From: Eutreptiella sp. 'Long Island Sound 2002'
Lineage: Eukaryota; Euglenozoa; Euglenophyceae; Eutreptiales; Eutreptiaceae
NCBI GenBank assembly: GCA_964036045.1
Contig: OZ038385.1
Location: forward strand, 57,091,919 to 57,155,918
DNA length: 64,000 nt
Reading direction: 5' to 3'
Both the position numbers and the translations under genes were made by a program. The notes under the pieces are model-generated. The model worked only from the letters and a program-made list of their open reading frames with translations. It was not told the origin of the DNA and did no database searches. Positions 11,826 to 22,275 of this stretch are shown in pieces (position 1 is the first letter of the stretch; every line of letters begins with the position of its first letter).

Positions 11826-13138
11826 CCCTGGCCCAATACTCCACGGTGTGCTCAGCGTCAGGCTCCCAGACCTCATCACATTACAACAGCCCTCTTGCAC
11901 AGGTGAGAACAAGGGGACCCGACGGTGCCCTGCAAACGACAGCCACCGCACGCAATTCATCCATCGGTGGGAAAAAGTCCCCAAAAACTGTGAACCCCGG
12001 CTCTCGAAGACATACCCGTCCTTCCCCTTGTCCAGACCACGCTTCGTCCAAGCAACGCAAGGTGTTGGCTCGGTCGAACTGTTTGGGACCGTGGCTTTCG
12101 CGGTTCCAATGTTTGAGATGGAATGAACTTAGCCCCATTTGCTGAGTTGCGGCATGATTCGTTGGCCGGGAATGTTGTTTTCTTGTGCATCCGCTCATCG
12201 GCCCCTGAAACTTCTGATTTGGATCACATTTGGTTTGCCCTTAGAGGCCCCCCCCCCCCCCCCAGCGGCTTCGTGAACACCTCATCCCCTGCTTGGACGC
12301 TATGTCACTGAATCCCAACCAAAACCCGTTGTCCATCCCACGCGTGCCTTGATTCAGGCCCAGGAAACGGCCAAAGTCTTCCCTCTTTGCGAAAGCCATG
12401 CCAAGTTGGGCACCGATGCAAAGGGGTCCTGTAGGAGCGTTTTCTGTTCTTTTGCTCTCTTAGGGACCCTGATCCACCCCCTCACCTGCATGCCTCATTG
12501 GGTTTAACGCCGACCGTCGTCGGTTAATCGCCAACGCCGTCGGTTAACGCCAATCGCAACAGCGCACCAATCGCAGAGTCAGTTGGCTTGTGTTGTTGTT
12601 GTTGTTGTTGTTTGCTCTTACAGCCCCCCTGCACCGGTCAGGAAGAGATCGTCATGATTCTGAAGAACAAAGGATTGTTTATTGCTGGGCAGGACCGTTC
12701 GGTCGGGTGAAGAGAAGACCTTGTGAACGGCGAACCAAATGCCCACCCTTGCGCACATGGCTGCACAAATGTATCTTTTTGTTGGGGGGGGCATTGCTGG
12801 TGCTGTTTGGGTACCCATGCGTCCTAACTCATCGTAACGCCTGCAGGGGCCTCTCAGGCAGTCGTCTAAGAAAAGCAACGCTTCCGTGCACCCATGCCTT
12901 AAGACAGCACCATTGGTTTAAGGGCTCCGTGTAACGAAGGTCCAGGTTGGCCCCCCTTCAGCCCCCCCCCCCCCCCCACTCGCCCCAACAGCCCCAGTCC
13001 CAAGACCCAGCAAAGCCGTCAGTGGATGAGACTGGAATCCGCCGACCGTGTCCTACATCGCAATCGAACGGTCACTGATCTACCGAAACATCTGCGATAT
13101 TGCCCAAAGCCTCAGACCCTGGGGCCCTGGCGTAGCAT
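11826..13138. other. Sequence downstream of the receptor gene, no further gene recognised
   Basis: Contains two C-runs (about 12250 and 12965), a (TTG)n stretch at 12592-12612, and a cluster of GTCGGTTAA/CGCCAA motifs at 12505-12565. It should include the receptor's 3' UTR if exon 28 is right. Confidence 0.4.
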
Positions 13139-13246
13139 TCAAAAAGAGGAATCTAAAACGGGGGGTTGGGGGGGGGCAAAGAATGTCCGCAGGTGCCCGG
13201 AGGTGGGCGCTTGCTGAACCCGCCCCCCACTTGTTGGTGTGCAGGA
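13139..13246 (-). CDS. Giant receptor exon 28: candidate terminal exon with stop
   Basis: After GCGGATGCAG| a phase-0 frame of 35 codons (SCTPTSGGRVQQAPTSGHLR, ending in a Pro-rich run and DSSF) reaches TGA at 13139. It fits exon 27 by phase and gives the gene a stop, but the peptide has no recognisable features, and other terminal exons further left are possible. A minus-strand TGTAA, which could act as an algal-type poly(A) signal, lies near 12620; this is only suggestive. Confidence 0.3.
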   Translation of the reverse strand, partial: SCTPTSGGRVQQAPTSGHLRTFFAPPQPPVLDSSF

Positions 13247-13826
13247 CTGCATCCGCAGGGACCGACGCCACTATTAGAGACCCACAACACCCCGTGTACG
13301 CAGCATACCCGGTTTGTGACCACTGTCAACCGTCAGCCCTCGCTGCGCCACTCTCCCATCAGAAATCACGATTGATCTGTTTATAAACACAGCAAATGGA
13401 CTTGCACAAAGACAATCCCCACCCAAACCCGCGAACGTCAACGGCAAAGCCTATTGCTGGCGTTCAATCCTGGAACAAATCGGGATCGGGGAAATCGGGC
13501 CACGATTCGGGGGGGGGGGGGTTGACCCACTACCGAATGTTGACATCTCAACGCTGCTCCTTCGGCCCGCATGCATTGCCCAATGTATCCACCCAAACGA
13601 TGACCGACAATGACTGGGAATACTGCGGTTGCTGAGGCTGGCCGCAGCTTTGTCCAACGACAGGCAACGTGCTTGGCTGAACCCGACGGGGCACTTGAGA
13701 GGGCACAGAGGGACTGAGCACTGCAGAGGGCACCCCCTGTGCGGTGACCGGGGGTTGTGTGTGGGTGAGTGGGGGGGGGGGGGGCGAAGGCAGCCACACG
13801 CCGAGCCAGACCACGGCATTGCACAC

Positions 13827-14004
13827 CCGCGCATGCGACTCGCCATCGACGGACTTGCGTTTCGTCGTCTGTGTGGCTTGGCGGGCCTGCGTCCGCCGTG
13901 CAATCAACGGGTTTTGCGGGTCGTGCACGCCCGGTCCGCGTGTTGCACTTGGGGACACGATCGAGGCCGACGAGCTCGCGTCCGCAACTTCGGTTCCTCC
14001 GACT
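13827..14004 (-). CDS. Giant receptor exon 27: cytoplasmic tail
   Basis: Residues about 2230-2289, low-complexity and basic (EVADASSSASIVSPSATRGP, then ARRTQARQATQTTKRKSVDG), suggesting an unstructured tail with Ser/Thr-rich phosphorylatable stretches. Acceptor CGTGCCGCAG|A completes the split Arg codon of exon 26, and donor GCGCGG|GTGTGC is phase 0. Other long ORFs here in both strands are GC-rich shadows. Confidence 0.47.
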
Positions 14005-14275
14005 CTGCGGCACGGGCGCGGGGCACAGAACGCATGAGACACGCATCGATGTGGAGGTGCGCACGCCGAGTAGCACCAGCACCGGAGGCGCGGGGCCCAT
14101 GAATTCATCGCCCAAGCGTCGCGGCCCAAGCAAAGCACCCGACCCTATTCCCAGCCCTCCCAAGCCAAGGCGAGAGGGTAGAGGCGATGCCGGCGCACTG
14201 CCGTATGTTCCCTTGACCTCTCGCCTACGTCCTCCCGGAGGAGTATCATGAGCGGTGCCAAAGCCAGACCCAAGG

Positions 14276-14340
14276 CGTCGCTCCCTCCGTCCCTCCGTCC
14301 GGCCGTCCGTCCCTCCCTCCCGTTGCTGCTCGTGTGGAGG
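14276..14340. repeat. (CCGT/CCCT) tetranucleotide-like tract
   Basis: CCTCCGTCCCTCCGTCCGGC-type repetition inside the intron between exons 26 and 27. Confidence 0.7.
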
Positions 14341-14659
14341 GGAGGTTTGGAGAGGGCCTGTGTTGTGGCCAGAGGTAATGGGGGAGGCGGCAACAAGGGG
14401 CACGGGGCACAGATATGCGTGGACAGCGTCTGCAGACTGTTGGGGGGGGTACGGAGGGAGACAGGGGTACGGAGGGAGGGAGGATGAGGTGAGGTGAGAT
14501 GCGGTGCGGTGCGGGGGAGTTGAGGTGGGATTGTGGACATTCCACAGGCCCAGCGCAGCATTATCATCACTACTACCACGAGGGCCGCGGGATTTGGGCC
14601 GTGGATGCCCAGCTGTTGCACTCGGGCCGTGCCAGGCAGTCCGAGGGCTCAAAAACCAG

Positions 14660-14730
14660 TGCCCCCGGGGCTCGAACCGGGTATCCCCAGCCCGGGTGGT
14701 AGGTGCATGACTGCTGTCCTATGCGACCCC
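14660..14730 (-). repeat. tRNA-like (SINE-type) sequence
   Basis: On the minus strand an A-box-like TAGGACAGCAGTCATGCAC precedes a B-box GGTTCGAGCCC at normal tRNA spacing. The acceptor halves are not complementary, so it is not a functional tRNA. It shares GTCATGCAC with the copies at 22.2 and 29.3 kb. Confidence 0.55.
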
Positions 14731-14734
14731 TGTG

Positions 14735-14777
14735 GGAGGGAGGGAGGGAGGGAGGGAGGGAGGGAGGGAGGGAGGGA
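14735..14777. repeat. (GGGA)n microsatellite
   Basis: About ten GGGA units on the plus strand, next to the tRNA-like sequence, in the intron between exons 26 and 27. Confidence 0.95.
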
Positions 14778-14814
14778 AGGGGGCCCACGGGAGGAAGACC
14801 GAGGGACAACGAAC

Positions 14815-15215
14815 CTTCGGGTCGGCAGTGGCTCCAGCTTCACGGACTCCACTTCGTACCGATTCTGGACCTTCCTGCCGAACGACTTCCACCGCATGAC
14901 GGTCGAGAGCCGCCGCGAGTCTCCGCCGCGGATGTCTGCCTTCGCGCGCGCGCGCGCACGCTGCCACCGCACCAGCTCCACCCCCACCATCAGGGCCAAC
15001 AACGCCCCCGCAGCGATAACCGCGTACCAGACCTCGAATGGCAGGTCGTCCTCCGCCGCCGTCGGCGAGAACTGGATTGGGGCGGCGGGGGACGGGGAGG
15101 GGCTGTGCGATTCCGCGGCGGCCGCGGTCCGAATGGTGACCCACCGTTCGGGGGACGGCAGAATGCAGGAGCTTTGGTCCTGCTCCACGGGCTCGTAGGC
15201 GCCCCCGTGCAAACT
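14815..15215 (-). CDS. Giant receptor exon 26: transmembrane helix and start of cytoplasmic tail
   Basis: Residues about 2097-2229. After a Ser/Pro-rich stalk, the acidic EDDLPFEVW leads into YAVIAAGALLALMVGVEL, a single hydrophobic helix, followed at once by RWQRARARAKADIR, the positive-inside stop-transfer sequence of a type I membrane protein. The basic tail continues (STVMRWKSFGRKVQNRYEVE). Acceptor CTTCATTTCAG|AGT is phase 0 and donor CCGAAG|GTTCGT leaves phase 2. Only one membrane span is predicted, unlike polycystins or adhesion GPCRs. Confidence 0.73.
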
Positions 15216-15287
15216 CTGAAATGAAGACGAACCACTGCCGAGGCCCAGCGCAAACCAAATGTGGGGGGGAGGGGGGGAGGGGGGCAC

Positions 15288-15395
15288 CTTTCAGAGACGC
15301 CGCGCGTTCCTCGTGCTGGACCCAAAACACCAAGTCCGACTCTCCAAAGTGTTGTTGCACCAAATCACATACATCTTCAGCGTCTTCCGGCGATG
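15288..15395 (-). other. Protein-like stretch between exons 25 and 26, not placed
   Basis: The minus strand reads DAEDVCDLVQQHFGESDLVF, then WVQHEERAASLK, up to a donor-like AAAG|GTGCCC. It looks coding but its end phase does not fit exon 26 with any acceptor I could find, whereas exon 25 joins exon 26 directly in phase 0. It may be an alternative exon or an old relic. Confidence 0.25.
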
Positions 15396-15916
15396 AGTGC
15401 GCGGGGGGGGGGGGGGGCATTCCGTGTTTTCATGGGTCACTCCGTGTGTTCAACACATATCAGCGAAGATCCGGCCACGCATTGTGCAGGGGCCCATCGA
15501 TCGTCCAGGGCCTCGGCGGCCCTTTCTCAGCCCCCCCCCATCCCCCACCACCCGACCCCCATTCTACCCAGAGCCTCGAGCCCCACCCCCGCCCCCCCCT
15601 GGCCCTATGGTACAGATCCCACATCGGATGTGGCGGAGAGCCTTCATGGCCTGGGGACGACTGCAGGTGAACCGTGTCGGCACTGGCAGGGGGGCGGACG
15701 CCACGAGCTGAGCGTAGATCTTACCGAACACCCCCCAACCCCCCCACACTTGCCTGGGCTTGATCGCATCCCTTCATGACACTGCACACGGGCCGGCCAT
15801 GCGTGCCATACATACCAGCGTCCACGCGGCGCCGCCGGGGGAGGGGGGGGGGTGAGCCATCGAAGCTGAGCAGGTTTGCCAGTGGGTACGTTTGGTTTAA
15901 TGGTGTGTGATTGTGG

Positions 15917-15918
<2 letters not shown>

Positions 15919-15999
<81 letters not shown>

Positions 16000-16021
16000 T
16001 GTATGTGTGTGTGTGTGTGTG
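15919..16021. repeat. (GT)n microsatellite, about 100 bases
   Basis: About 50 GT units with a few GTAT interruptions near 15962, 15992 and 16002. On the gene strand it is (AC)n, and lies in the intron after exon 25. Confidence 0.97.
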
Positions 16022-16152
16022 GTTGTGGGGATCGAGAAGCCCCGCCCCGCACCCCCTCCAGCGCGGTGAGCCTCAACACCGGCCAACCAACCCCCAACCC
16101 TCCGCCCCCGCGGGCGGCACCGTGAGGCTGCCCCAGAGGCAGCAGAGCGCAC

Positions 16153-16349
16153 CTTGGCCACACACTGCCCCTCGCCGGCGTGCACGGAGTGCAGCATGTG
16201 GGTGTAGTTGGACATCACATTCGGGAGCTGGTCGCAGTCGATGTCCACGTCCAAGAGCATCACGAGTTGGGACCCCGTCAGCAGCGACCGGCCCCCCCGG
16301 TCCGGGTTGCAGTACGTACTGAACTCCGCCGTGCCGGCCACGAGGGACC
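16153..16349 (-). CDS. Giant receptor exon 25: membrane-proximal ectodomain
   Basis: Residues about 2031-2096. FSTYCNPDRGGRSLLTGSQL, then VMLLDVDIDCDQLPNVMSNY and a final GQCVAK. Three cysteines and one Asn-Tyr-Thr sequon. Acceptor GCCCGCCCAG|GG and donor GCCAAG|GTGCGC (phase 0). The position would suit the GPS-bearing half of a GAIN domain, but the motif is absent. The following intron holds no clear further exon. Confidence 0.62.
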
Positions 16350-17865
16350 CTGGGCGGGCACATGCGGTGCGAACGCCGGGCGGAGGTCATGCCGTTGAGG
16401 GCGTGCGGGGCCGCCGCAAGTCCAAAGGGCTAAACAGATCGCGACCATCACCTCTAGTGCCCCCTCCCCCTCCCCCGCAGATACTCCTGCACCAAATCAG
16501 GTCCGGGCACATGGCCACCCCAGGGCCATTTGAGCCCCAGGACGGGCATGTCACCGCGGACCCCGTCATGACCCTTAATTGCAAAACCAATTCATGGTAA
16601 TCTGCGAGGAAATCGAACATAGGGTACACATGGAACAAAAATCAAACCCTCTGATACGCGCTGACGGCGCAGAGAAAAGGTTTTCGGCGGATTTGGGGCG
16701 GAGGGGGGATTGGGGGGAAGGGGTCCAGGGGGAGCCCCCCCCGCTGCCGGGATGAACAATTACAGCAACACGCTGCCCCCTCCCCCCCAGCCCCACCTAC
16801 CCACCCACCCACCCACATGCACACACATACACATGCACATGTTCGGGCATGTCACTGCAGGGCCTCATTCTGACCCAATACCACCTTTTCATACATTTGT
16901 CACCAAAGCCAATTCCACACACGTTGGTTCCCGGTTAAAACAGAAACATTGTTGCGCACGGCGACGCCGTTGCCAAAAGTCGAAGGGACAGGTTTTTGGG
17001 AGCACCTCCTTCAGCACCACTGACCGCTACCCTAAGCGGGGGACTGTGTGAAGTGCTGTATCGCTTCGCACTTCGTGATGGGTCGCTAAGCCATAAACCG
17101 TGTGTCAGGGGCCCATCCTTGTGCAGACCTGTTTGTTTTCATGGCATCGGTCAGTCGAGGGCGGCCCTGGGCATCCCTTTCCCCTCCGCCTGCTGGTGGA
17201 GCCGTAGCTCCTGGAGGGCCCACGCAGTGACGCTCTGGGGACTTGAGGAGCGTGTCGCATGCGCACACGTCGGCAACACCCTCATCACCTCGTCCAAAAT
17301 TTGGTTGATGAGTTCGGCCCCCCATTTGTGTGGGCCCAGTGATCTAGACATGAGCGTGGCGCAGGGACAGGGTGGCTACGGCTGCCACCCATTGTTCCAG
17401 CACCACGGGCTCCCAGATCTCCTGGTGGACTGGTGCCGCGACTGGGCCGCCACGGGCGCCCAACCACGCGGCATAGTGCGGTCTGGCAGGCCACCACCTG
17501 TGGGACTGTGCGGGTCTCGAGTCCTTGTCTCGAGTCGGTCCTGGTGGATGGTCTGGCGGTCCCCAAGCGGATCCCCAGGCCCCTGAGGCAGCCACTGTGC
17601 GTTCGCACCGCCGGCCAGAACTCCCCCACGCTTGCACTCGTCTATCGCGAAGATGGGCAGCGGTGGCGCAATGGCATCACAAGCCCCGAGAGGCAATCGC
17701 AGCACAGCAAGACGGTGCTCGACGGGTGGTGAGTGCCGCTAGCAGGTCTCAATGGTACTGCAGTGCCTCTCCACCCGGTGCTCTGTTCTGTGGGCTCTGC
17801 GGGATACCGCAGCGTGTGACCCCTGTGTGATTGGGCTGAGGCTCCCTCCTCCCTGTACCACATCG

Positions 17866-18060
17866 TGCATTGGACACAATCCACTGCACCTTACACCTGG
17901 TGTATGCGGTGCATTGGATACAATCGACTACATCTAGTGTCACGTACTATTTTGGATACAATCCATTGCAAAGTCAGTACTATGGATAAAGTCCACTACA
18001 TCTCCTCTCATGCGGTGCATTGACTTCACTGCATGTGGTGCCATCTAATGCATTAGACTT
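17866..18060. repeat. Four short near-palindromic repeats
   Basis: TGCATTGGACACAATCCACT, CATTGGATACAATCGACTAC, TTTTGGATACAATCCATTGC and TATGGATAAAGTCCACTACA each fold with a TGGAT/ATCCA-type stem. They are spaced 30-45 bases apart. No gene is visible around them. Confidence 0.65.
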
Positions 18061-19007
18061 TCCCTTCTTCCAGTCGGCCTGGAGGTTGCTCTTGGTTGTG
18101 TGTTGGGGGAGGGGGGTCACGGATGTATTAGAAGAGAGGAAGGGGGGGGTTGGTACCAGGGCGTTGCTTGAGTGGAGGGGGGAGGGGGGGGGATTTTGGA
18201 TTGGGATTTGGGGGCCGATCATAAGGCTCACAGGACGCCAGGGGTGACGCACGATGGCGCTCCCGGCGACACTGCACATCGGGGGGAGGGGGTCTAGGCG
18301 GGCGGGGGCAGGGGGTCCATGGGGGAGGCCCCCCCCCCCCCCTCCCTGCCGAAATGCAGGATATCTGCAGAGCATATGAATTTGTCATAATGTCTGAAGA
18401 CAGGCAATGCAACTCATCTTTTTGGGTCCATACATCGTGCCCTAACCTAAACACCACCAGGCCACACAAACAGGAAATGCGGAGGAACGCACATTGTTAT
18501 TGAATTCTTCGTCAAAAATCAACCAGAGTTGGACTCACCTCGCGGTCTTGTCGCACCATTATGGCTGCTTGTCTTACAAACTCACACAGAGCCGCCATTG
18601 GAGTGTTCAGAAAAAGTGTGGAACATGCTGTCTGTGCAGCATTGTATGCCTCTTGCCTTTTCTTTCCACTCCATCTATCTTGAAAGCGAAAATAGAGGAT
18701 CACGGTTATAACGTCGCCGCGTTTTGCGGCAGGGCACGGCTGGACTGGAGTGCCAAAGGGCGTACTTATGGGATGCTGCGACCTGTTATCTGCAACGCAG
18801 GGAAGAAGTGATACGAGCCGAATGACCAAAGAACCCTGCTATACGTGTGCTGCAGGCACGGGAGAAACGCATTGGCCCAAACAAAAAAAGGTTCCCAGAA
18901 CCCTGATTCTTATGCGACTCACAGCCAGGGGGGAGGGGGGGAGGGGGTCTAGCCCCCCCCCCCCCCGCCGCCGAAATGAAAAGTAAAACAACGCCCTGGG
19001 GGGGGTA

Positions 19008-19050
19008 GCCTCCTCCTACGGTGTACGGCCATTCTAGTACTTCCCTGAGG
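19008..19050. repeat. Short dispersed repeat copy 1 (matches 21.33-21.38 kb)
   Basis: CTCCTCCTACGGTGTACGGC continues as CATTCTAGTACTTCCCTGA, nearly identical to the copy in the next intron upstream, in the same orientation. On the gene strand it lies about 80-120 bases after the donor of exon 24. Confidence 0.8.
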
Positions 19051-19127
19051 AGTTCTTTGTCTGTGGCGCTGATGCGCGGGAGAAATCATCGGGGCCACCA
19101 GTCCACGGGTTGTAGAGGGGGGCACAC

Positions 19128-19391
19128 CTGAAGCGGTGGGAATGGCGGACTCAAACAGGTTCACTCGGACATTGCTCAGGTCCACGGAGCCCGCGGCGCC
19201 GACCAGGCGCTCCTGCATCGCCAGGCAGCCCTGGAACGTCGAGGACAGGGCGCAGGGGAACGGGGTGCTTCGCGTGGCGCAGGCGCTCTGCACCGCGAGC
19301 GACCGCGTGGAGGACATCTGACACATGCGCTTGCCCAAGAGGCTGCCGACCCATCGGAACGACGTTGACTCGTGCAGTCGCGCGGAGGGCC
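19128..19391 (-). CDS. Giant receptor exon 24: GAIN-like region with five cysteines
   Basis: Residues about 1943-2030. STSFRWVGSLLGKRMCQMSS, then AVQSACATRSTPFPCALSST and FQGCLAMQERLVGAAGSVDL, closing with a strand-like DLSNVRVNLFES. The acceptor TTCCACTGCAG|GG was chosen over a nearer CAG (19343) because only it matches phase. Donor GCTTCAG|GTGTGC leaves phase 1. No GPS cleavage motif (HL-T) is visible. Confidence 0.62.
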
Positions 19392-20831
19392 CTGCAGTGG
19401 AAGTGCCGTAGCAGGAGCGCCCCCGACGTCCGGCCGATTAAACGAGCACGTTCCCGGACTTCAACAAAGAAAGCAATCGTGGTACGGGTTGGCCCCGAAT
19501 GCCGACCCCCCCTGGGGGGGGGGGGGGCAGCCGCCCACAGCAGCATCGGCTTTCCCTTGTTCTCTTCAAGGCCACTCTCTCCTCTCGCCTGCGCCCTCGT
19601 CGATGGTGCTCATGGATGGCGCCACAGGAGGTCGTGCACAGAGGTCCTTGTGTCATGTTGTGCACCGTCGCATTCCGGGGACAGCCCAGAACAAAGCGTC
19701 ATACAACAACAGAACCACCCGCCAAACCGCCTATCGGCACTTTCCTTCCTTCACTCTTGTGCCTCATGTCAGCCTTTGGGACTGAATCTGCAAAACTAAT
19801 GAAGAAGAACGGCCGCACTCCCGTACGCCCGGACCCCCTATCAACACAAATGCGGACGATTCCGGACCACTCGACTGTCGACCAGGAACTGCCGTCAGTC
19901 CAGCGCAACCGTCCCACGTCAAGATGCTGGCTGCCCCCGAGCGGAGCAAAAGGAAAATCCCTCATTCCCACCAAAGCCCCCCGGCCCCCCTCACCACCCT
20001 CCCTCTGTTGGCCCCAGGTTTCATTCCGCCACCACAAAGCGAGGGTGCGGGCGGTGGGCCGGTTTTCCATTCATGGAACCAGAAAATGCAGGCGGTGGCC
20101 TCAATGCCACCGCCCTCTGCCGGCACACAAGGTGGTGGGGGTAAAAGCACGACCCCCGCCCACCCCACACACACCCTCTGCTGTCGTGCTGCATCACAGG
20201 TACAAGAAGCCGCCCAGGCGCGGCAAAGAACGGCGAGTTGGCCCCCCTGCGGGGGTTCCACGGGGCACTGGGAACCAACCACAAGTGCTGGGGTGCGGGG
20301 GCGGAGGGGGTGGGGGCGTGGAGGGAGGACCACCGCAGGTGGCCGTCCAAAGCCTCCAGCGCGGCCTGACGCCCCGAGGCAGTGAGACCCTGAGAACGGC
20401 CTGGCAGCCCGGGGACTGCACCGGGAGTGCACAAGGGGGTGTGCAAGAGGACGTGCACAAGGGCGAGCAGTCAGGAGGCCAGAGGGATGCGACGTCACCC
20501 CCGCATGAACAATGGAGATGGGAGCACCAAGACAGACATGCAGCAGGCACAGAGGTATGCAGCACGAACAGAGGAGAGGACAGACACACAACAGGCAGAA
20601 GCAGGGCGAGAGTGCAGCAGAAGCACAGCAAGGCACTGCACACAGACAGTCACAAGCGGGAGGCAGCAAGCGAAGAGAGCAAAAGAGAGACACGCATGAT
20701 GTCACGCCAGATGAGCACATGCCAGAACAATACACGCCTTTGGAACGGCACATGCCTTTGCACACCCGCGGGAACCCCCCAGAGTTTTGGTTAACGGGGG
20801 TGAGGGGGGGGTCTGGAACCCAAAAGTCCAA

Positions 20832-20935
20832 AAGTTTGCGGACCAAAAATAGCCAAATCAATTGTAAATTTCATTTTTTCCCAGAATGATATCCGGGTCC
20901 GAGGGGGGGGGGTTCGACCCTCCGCCCCAGGAGAT
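20832..20935. repeat. Dispersed AT-rich plus G-tract repeat copy 1 (matches 34.57-34.68 kb)
   Basis: The order ACCAAAAATAGCC, AAATCAATTGTAAATTTCAT, TTTTTCCCA, ATGATATCCGGGTCC, G-tract, then CCCTCC is shared with the second copy. Confidence 0.75.
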
Positions 20936-21150
20936 GCTGATTTGTCAAGCAAAACTCCGGAACCCCCTTGTACAGCCCCGCACATCCCAAACCAGCACGC
21001 CACACAAGGGCCACATGCCCCGGGGCCCACGCCTCAGCTTGTCTCCCGACGTCGACAGCACAACAGCCAACGACACATCAGGACCTCACGTGCACCCCCG
21101 GGGGCACACCCCATGCACACCCCTTGACCACCGCACCACCGCCCTCGCCA

Positions 21151-21245
21151 TCCGCCGCCGCCGCCGCCGCCACCACCACCACCACCACCACCACCACCAC
21201 CACCACCACCACCACCACCACCACCACCACCACCACCACCACCAC
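21151..21245. repeat. (CCG)n-(ACC)n trinucleotide tract
   Basis: Six CCG units run into about 27 ACC units without interruption. Antisense it is (GGT)n. The poly-His, poly-Thr or poly-Val ORFs here are by-products. Confidence 0.97.
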
Positions 21246-21330
21246 GAGGGAAGTATTAGAGGGGGGGGAGGGGGGACCCAAAAAGTCGTGTAACCAAAAC
21301 GGTCACTTTGGTCTGGAGGGGGGTGGGGGT

Positions 21331-21376
21331 GACCCCCTCCTCCGACGGTGTACGGCCATCCTCATACTTCCCTGAC
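21331..21376. repeat. Short dispersed repeat copy 2
   Basis: CTCCTCCGACGGTGTACGGC continues as CATCCTCATACTTCCCTGA. It sits 50-95 bases after the donor of exon 23 on the gene strand. Confidence 0.8.
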
Positions 21377-21425
21377 CACCGCCACCGAGCCTTCGCCCAG
21401 GACCTCCTCGCACCCGTGCGCAGAC

Positions 21426-21617
21426 CTGATGACGGGGGAGCTCTCGCCGTGGCCAACAGTTGTAGCGTCGTGATGGACATCTGCAGGTCGTCCAGGGCCG
21501 GATCGGAGAGCGGGTCCGTGAAGGGGCCGGACATGGTGCTGTCCACTATCGCAATGGCCGTGGCCACGGAGGCGGCGCTGGTCGCGTTGCCCGCGAACGC
21601 CAGCACTTTGGCCAGAC
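21426..21617 (-). CDS. Giant receptor exon 23: helical, GAIN-A-like stalk
   Basis: Residues about 1879-1942. LAKVLAFAGNATSAASVATA, then DPALDDLQMSITTLQLLATA is strongly helical and Ala/Leu-rich, similar in character to helical GAIN subdomain A. Acceptor GCCGTTGGTCAG|GT and donor TCATCAG|GTCTGC give a phase 1-1 exon. The intron that follows begins with a block shared with the intron after exon 24 (about 21.33-21.38 kb). Confidence 0.62.
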
Positions 21618-22168
21618 CTGACCAACGGCGATGGCGGTGCCTGGGGCTGAGGGGGCACAGAGCACACGGCCCTCGCGGGGCCGTTTTCGCGGGGGCGCAA
21701 CGCAGCGCTGGCGGGAGGGCGAACCAGGAGCCCCCACCAGCCCCGCCACCGCCGCTGCGAAGATGAAAGGCCCTCACGCTGTGCCGCCCCCCCCAGTGCA
21801 CGAGCGCCCCTCGGGGGGGGGGGGGGGGGTTGTTTGGTTTTGGGGCCGGGGGACCGGGCCCCGCCCCCCACAAGAAAACTCTTCCCCAGACCATCATGTC
21901 TGGCACTCGCGACAAACCGAATTTGACCTCCCAAAACTACAAGACCGCCGCCTAAAATCCAACGCAGACCACCCGCCTACGGATTCTCCGACGGCCCCAA
22001 CAATGCCGATCCTTCCGGCTCTTCCACGCAGGCCACGGCGATGGAGGGACAAAACCACAAGAACAACACGGGTCACTGCACACGACAGCTCGCGGGCATG
22101 GGGGGAGGGCGGGGGCGTCACGAGGAGCGCACCCTGATGCACGTACTCCGTCACTGTCTGGTCCGAGG

Positions 22169-22275
22169 CTCGTAGGGTCACAGACACCCTAGCGCCTTGG
22201 ACACGACCCCACCGGAATTCGAACCAAGCACCTTTAGTGCAGGCGTCACGTGCATGACCGCTGAACTACGCGACC
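22169..22275 (-). repeat. tRNA-like SINE copy 1
   Basis: Minus strand: GGTCGCGTAGTTCAGCGGTC (A-box region), a GCGGTCATGCACGTGACGC hairpin, then the B-box GGTTCGAATTC, followed by a conserved non-tRNA tail (CTAGGGTGTCTGTGAC). It is about 90 percent identical to 29.23-29.34 kb. The acceptor stem does not pair, so it is a tRNA-derived repeat rather than a gene. Confidence 0.72.

Noticed and set aside
13438-14652. 404-codon minus-strand ORF
   Set aside because: GC-driven open frame with His/Pro/Ser/Arg-rich composition; only the 13827-14004 part, in a different frame, fits the receptor gene by phase.
15876-16341. Poly-Val-Cys and poly-Thr-His ORFs
   Set aside because: Translations of the (GT)n microsatellite; only 16153-16349 of the minus frame is coding-like.
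17151-17351. Minus-strand helical peptide (GAELINQILDEVMRVLPT...)
   Set aside because: Protein-like, but no acceptor/donor pair fits between exons 24 and 25, which join directly in phase; may be a relic.
19499-20861. 431-codon plus ORF and 299-codon minus ORF over the same bases
   Set aside because: Both strands open because of GC bias; low-complexity composition, no motif, no splice consistency.
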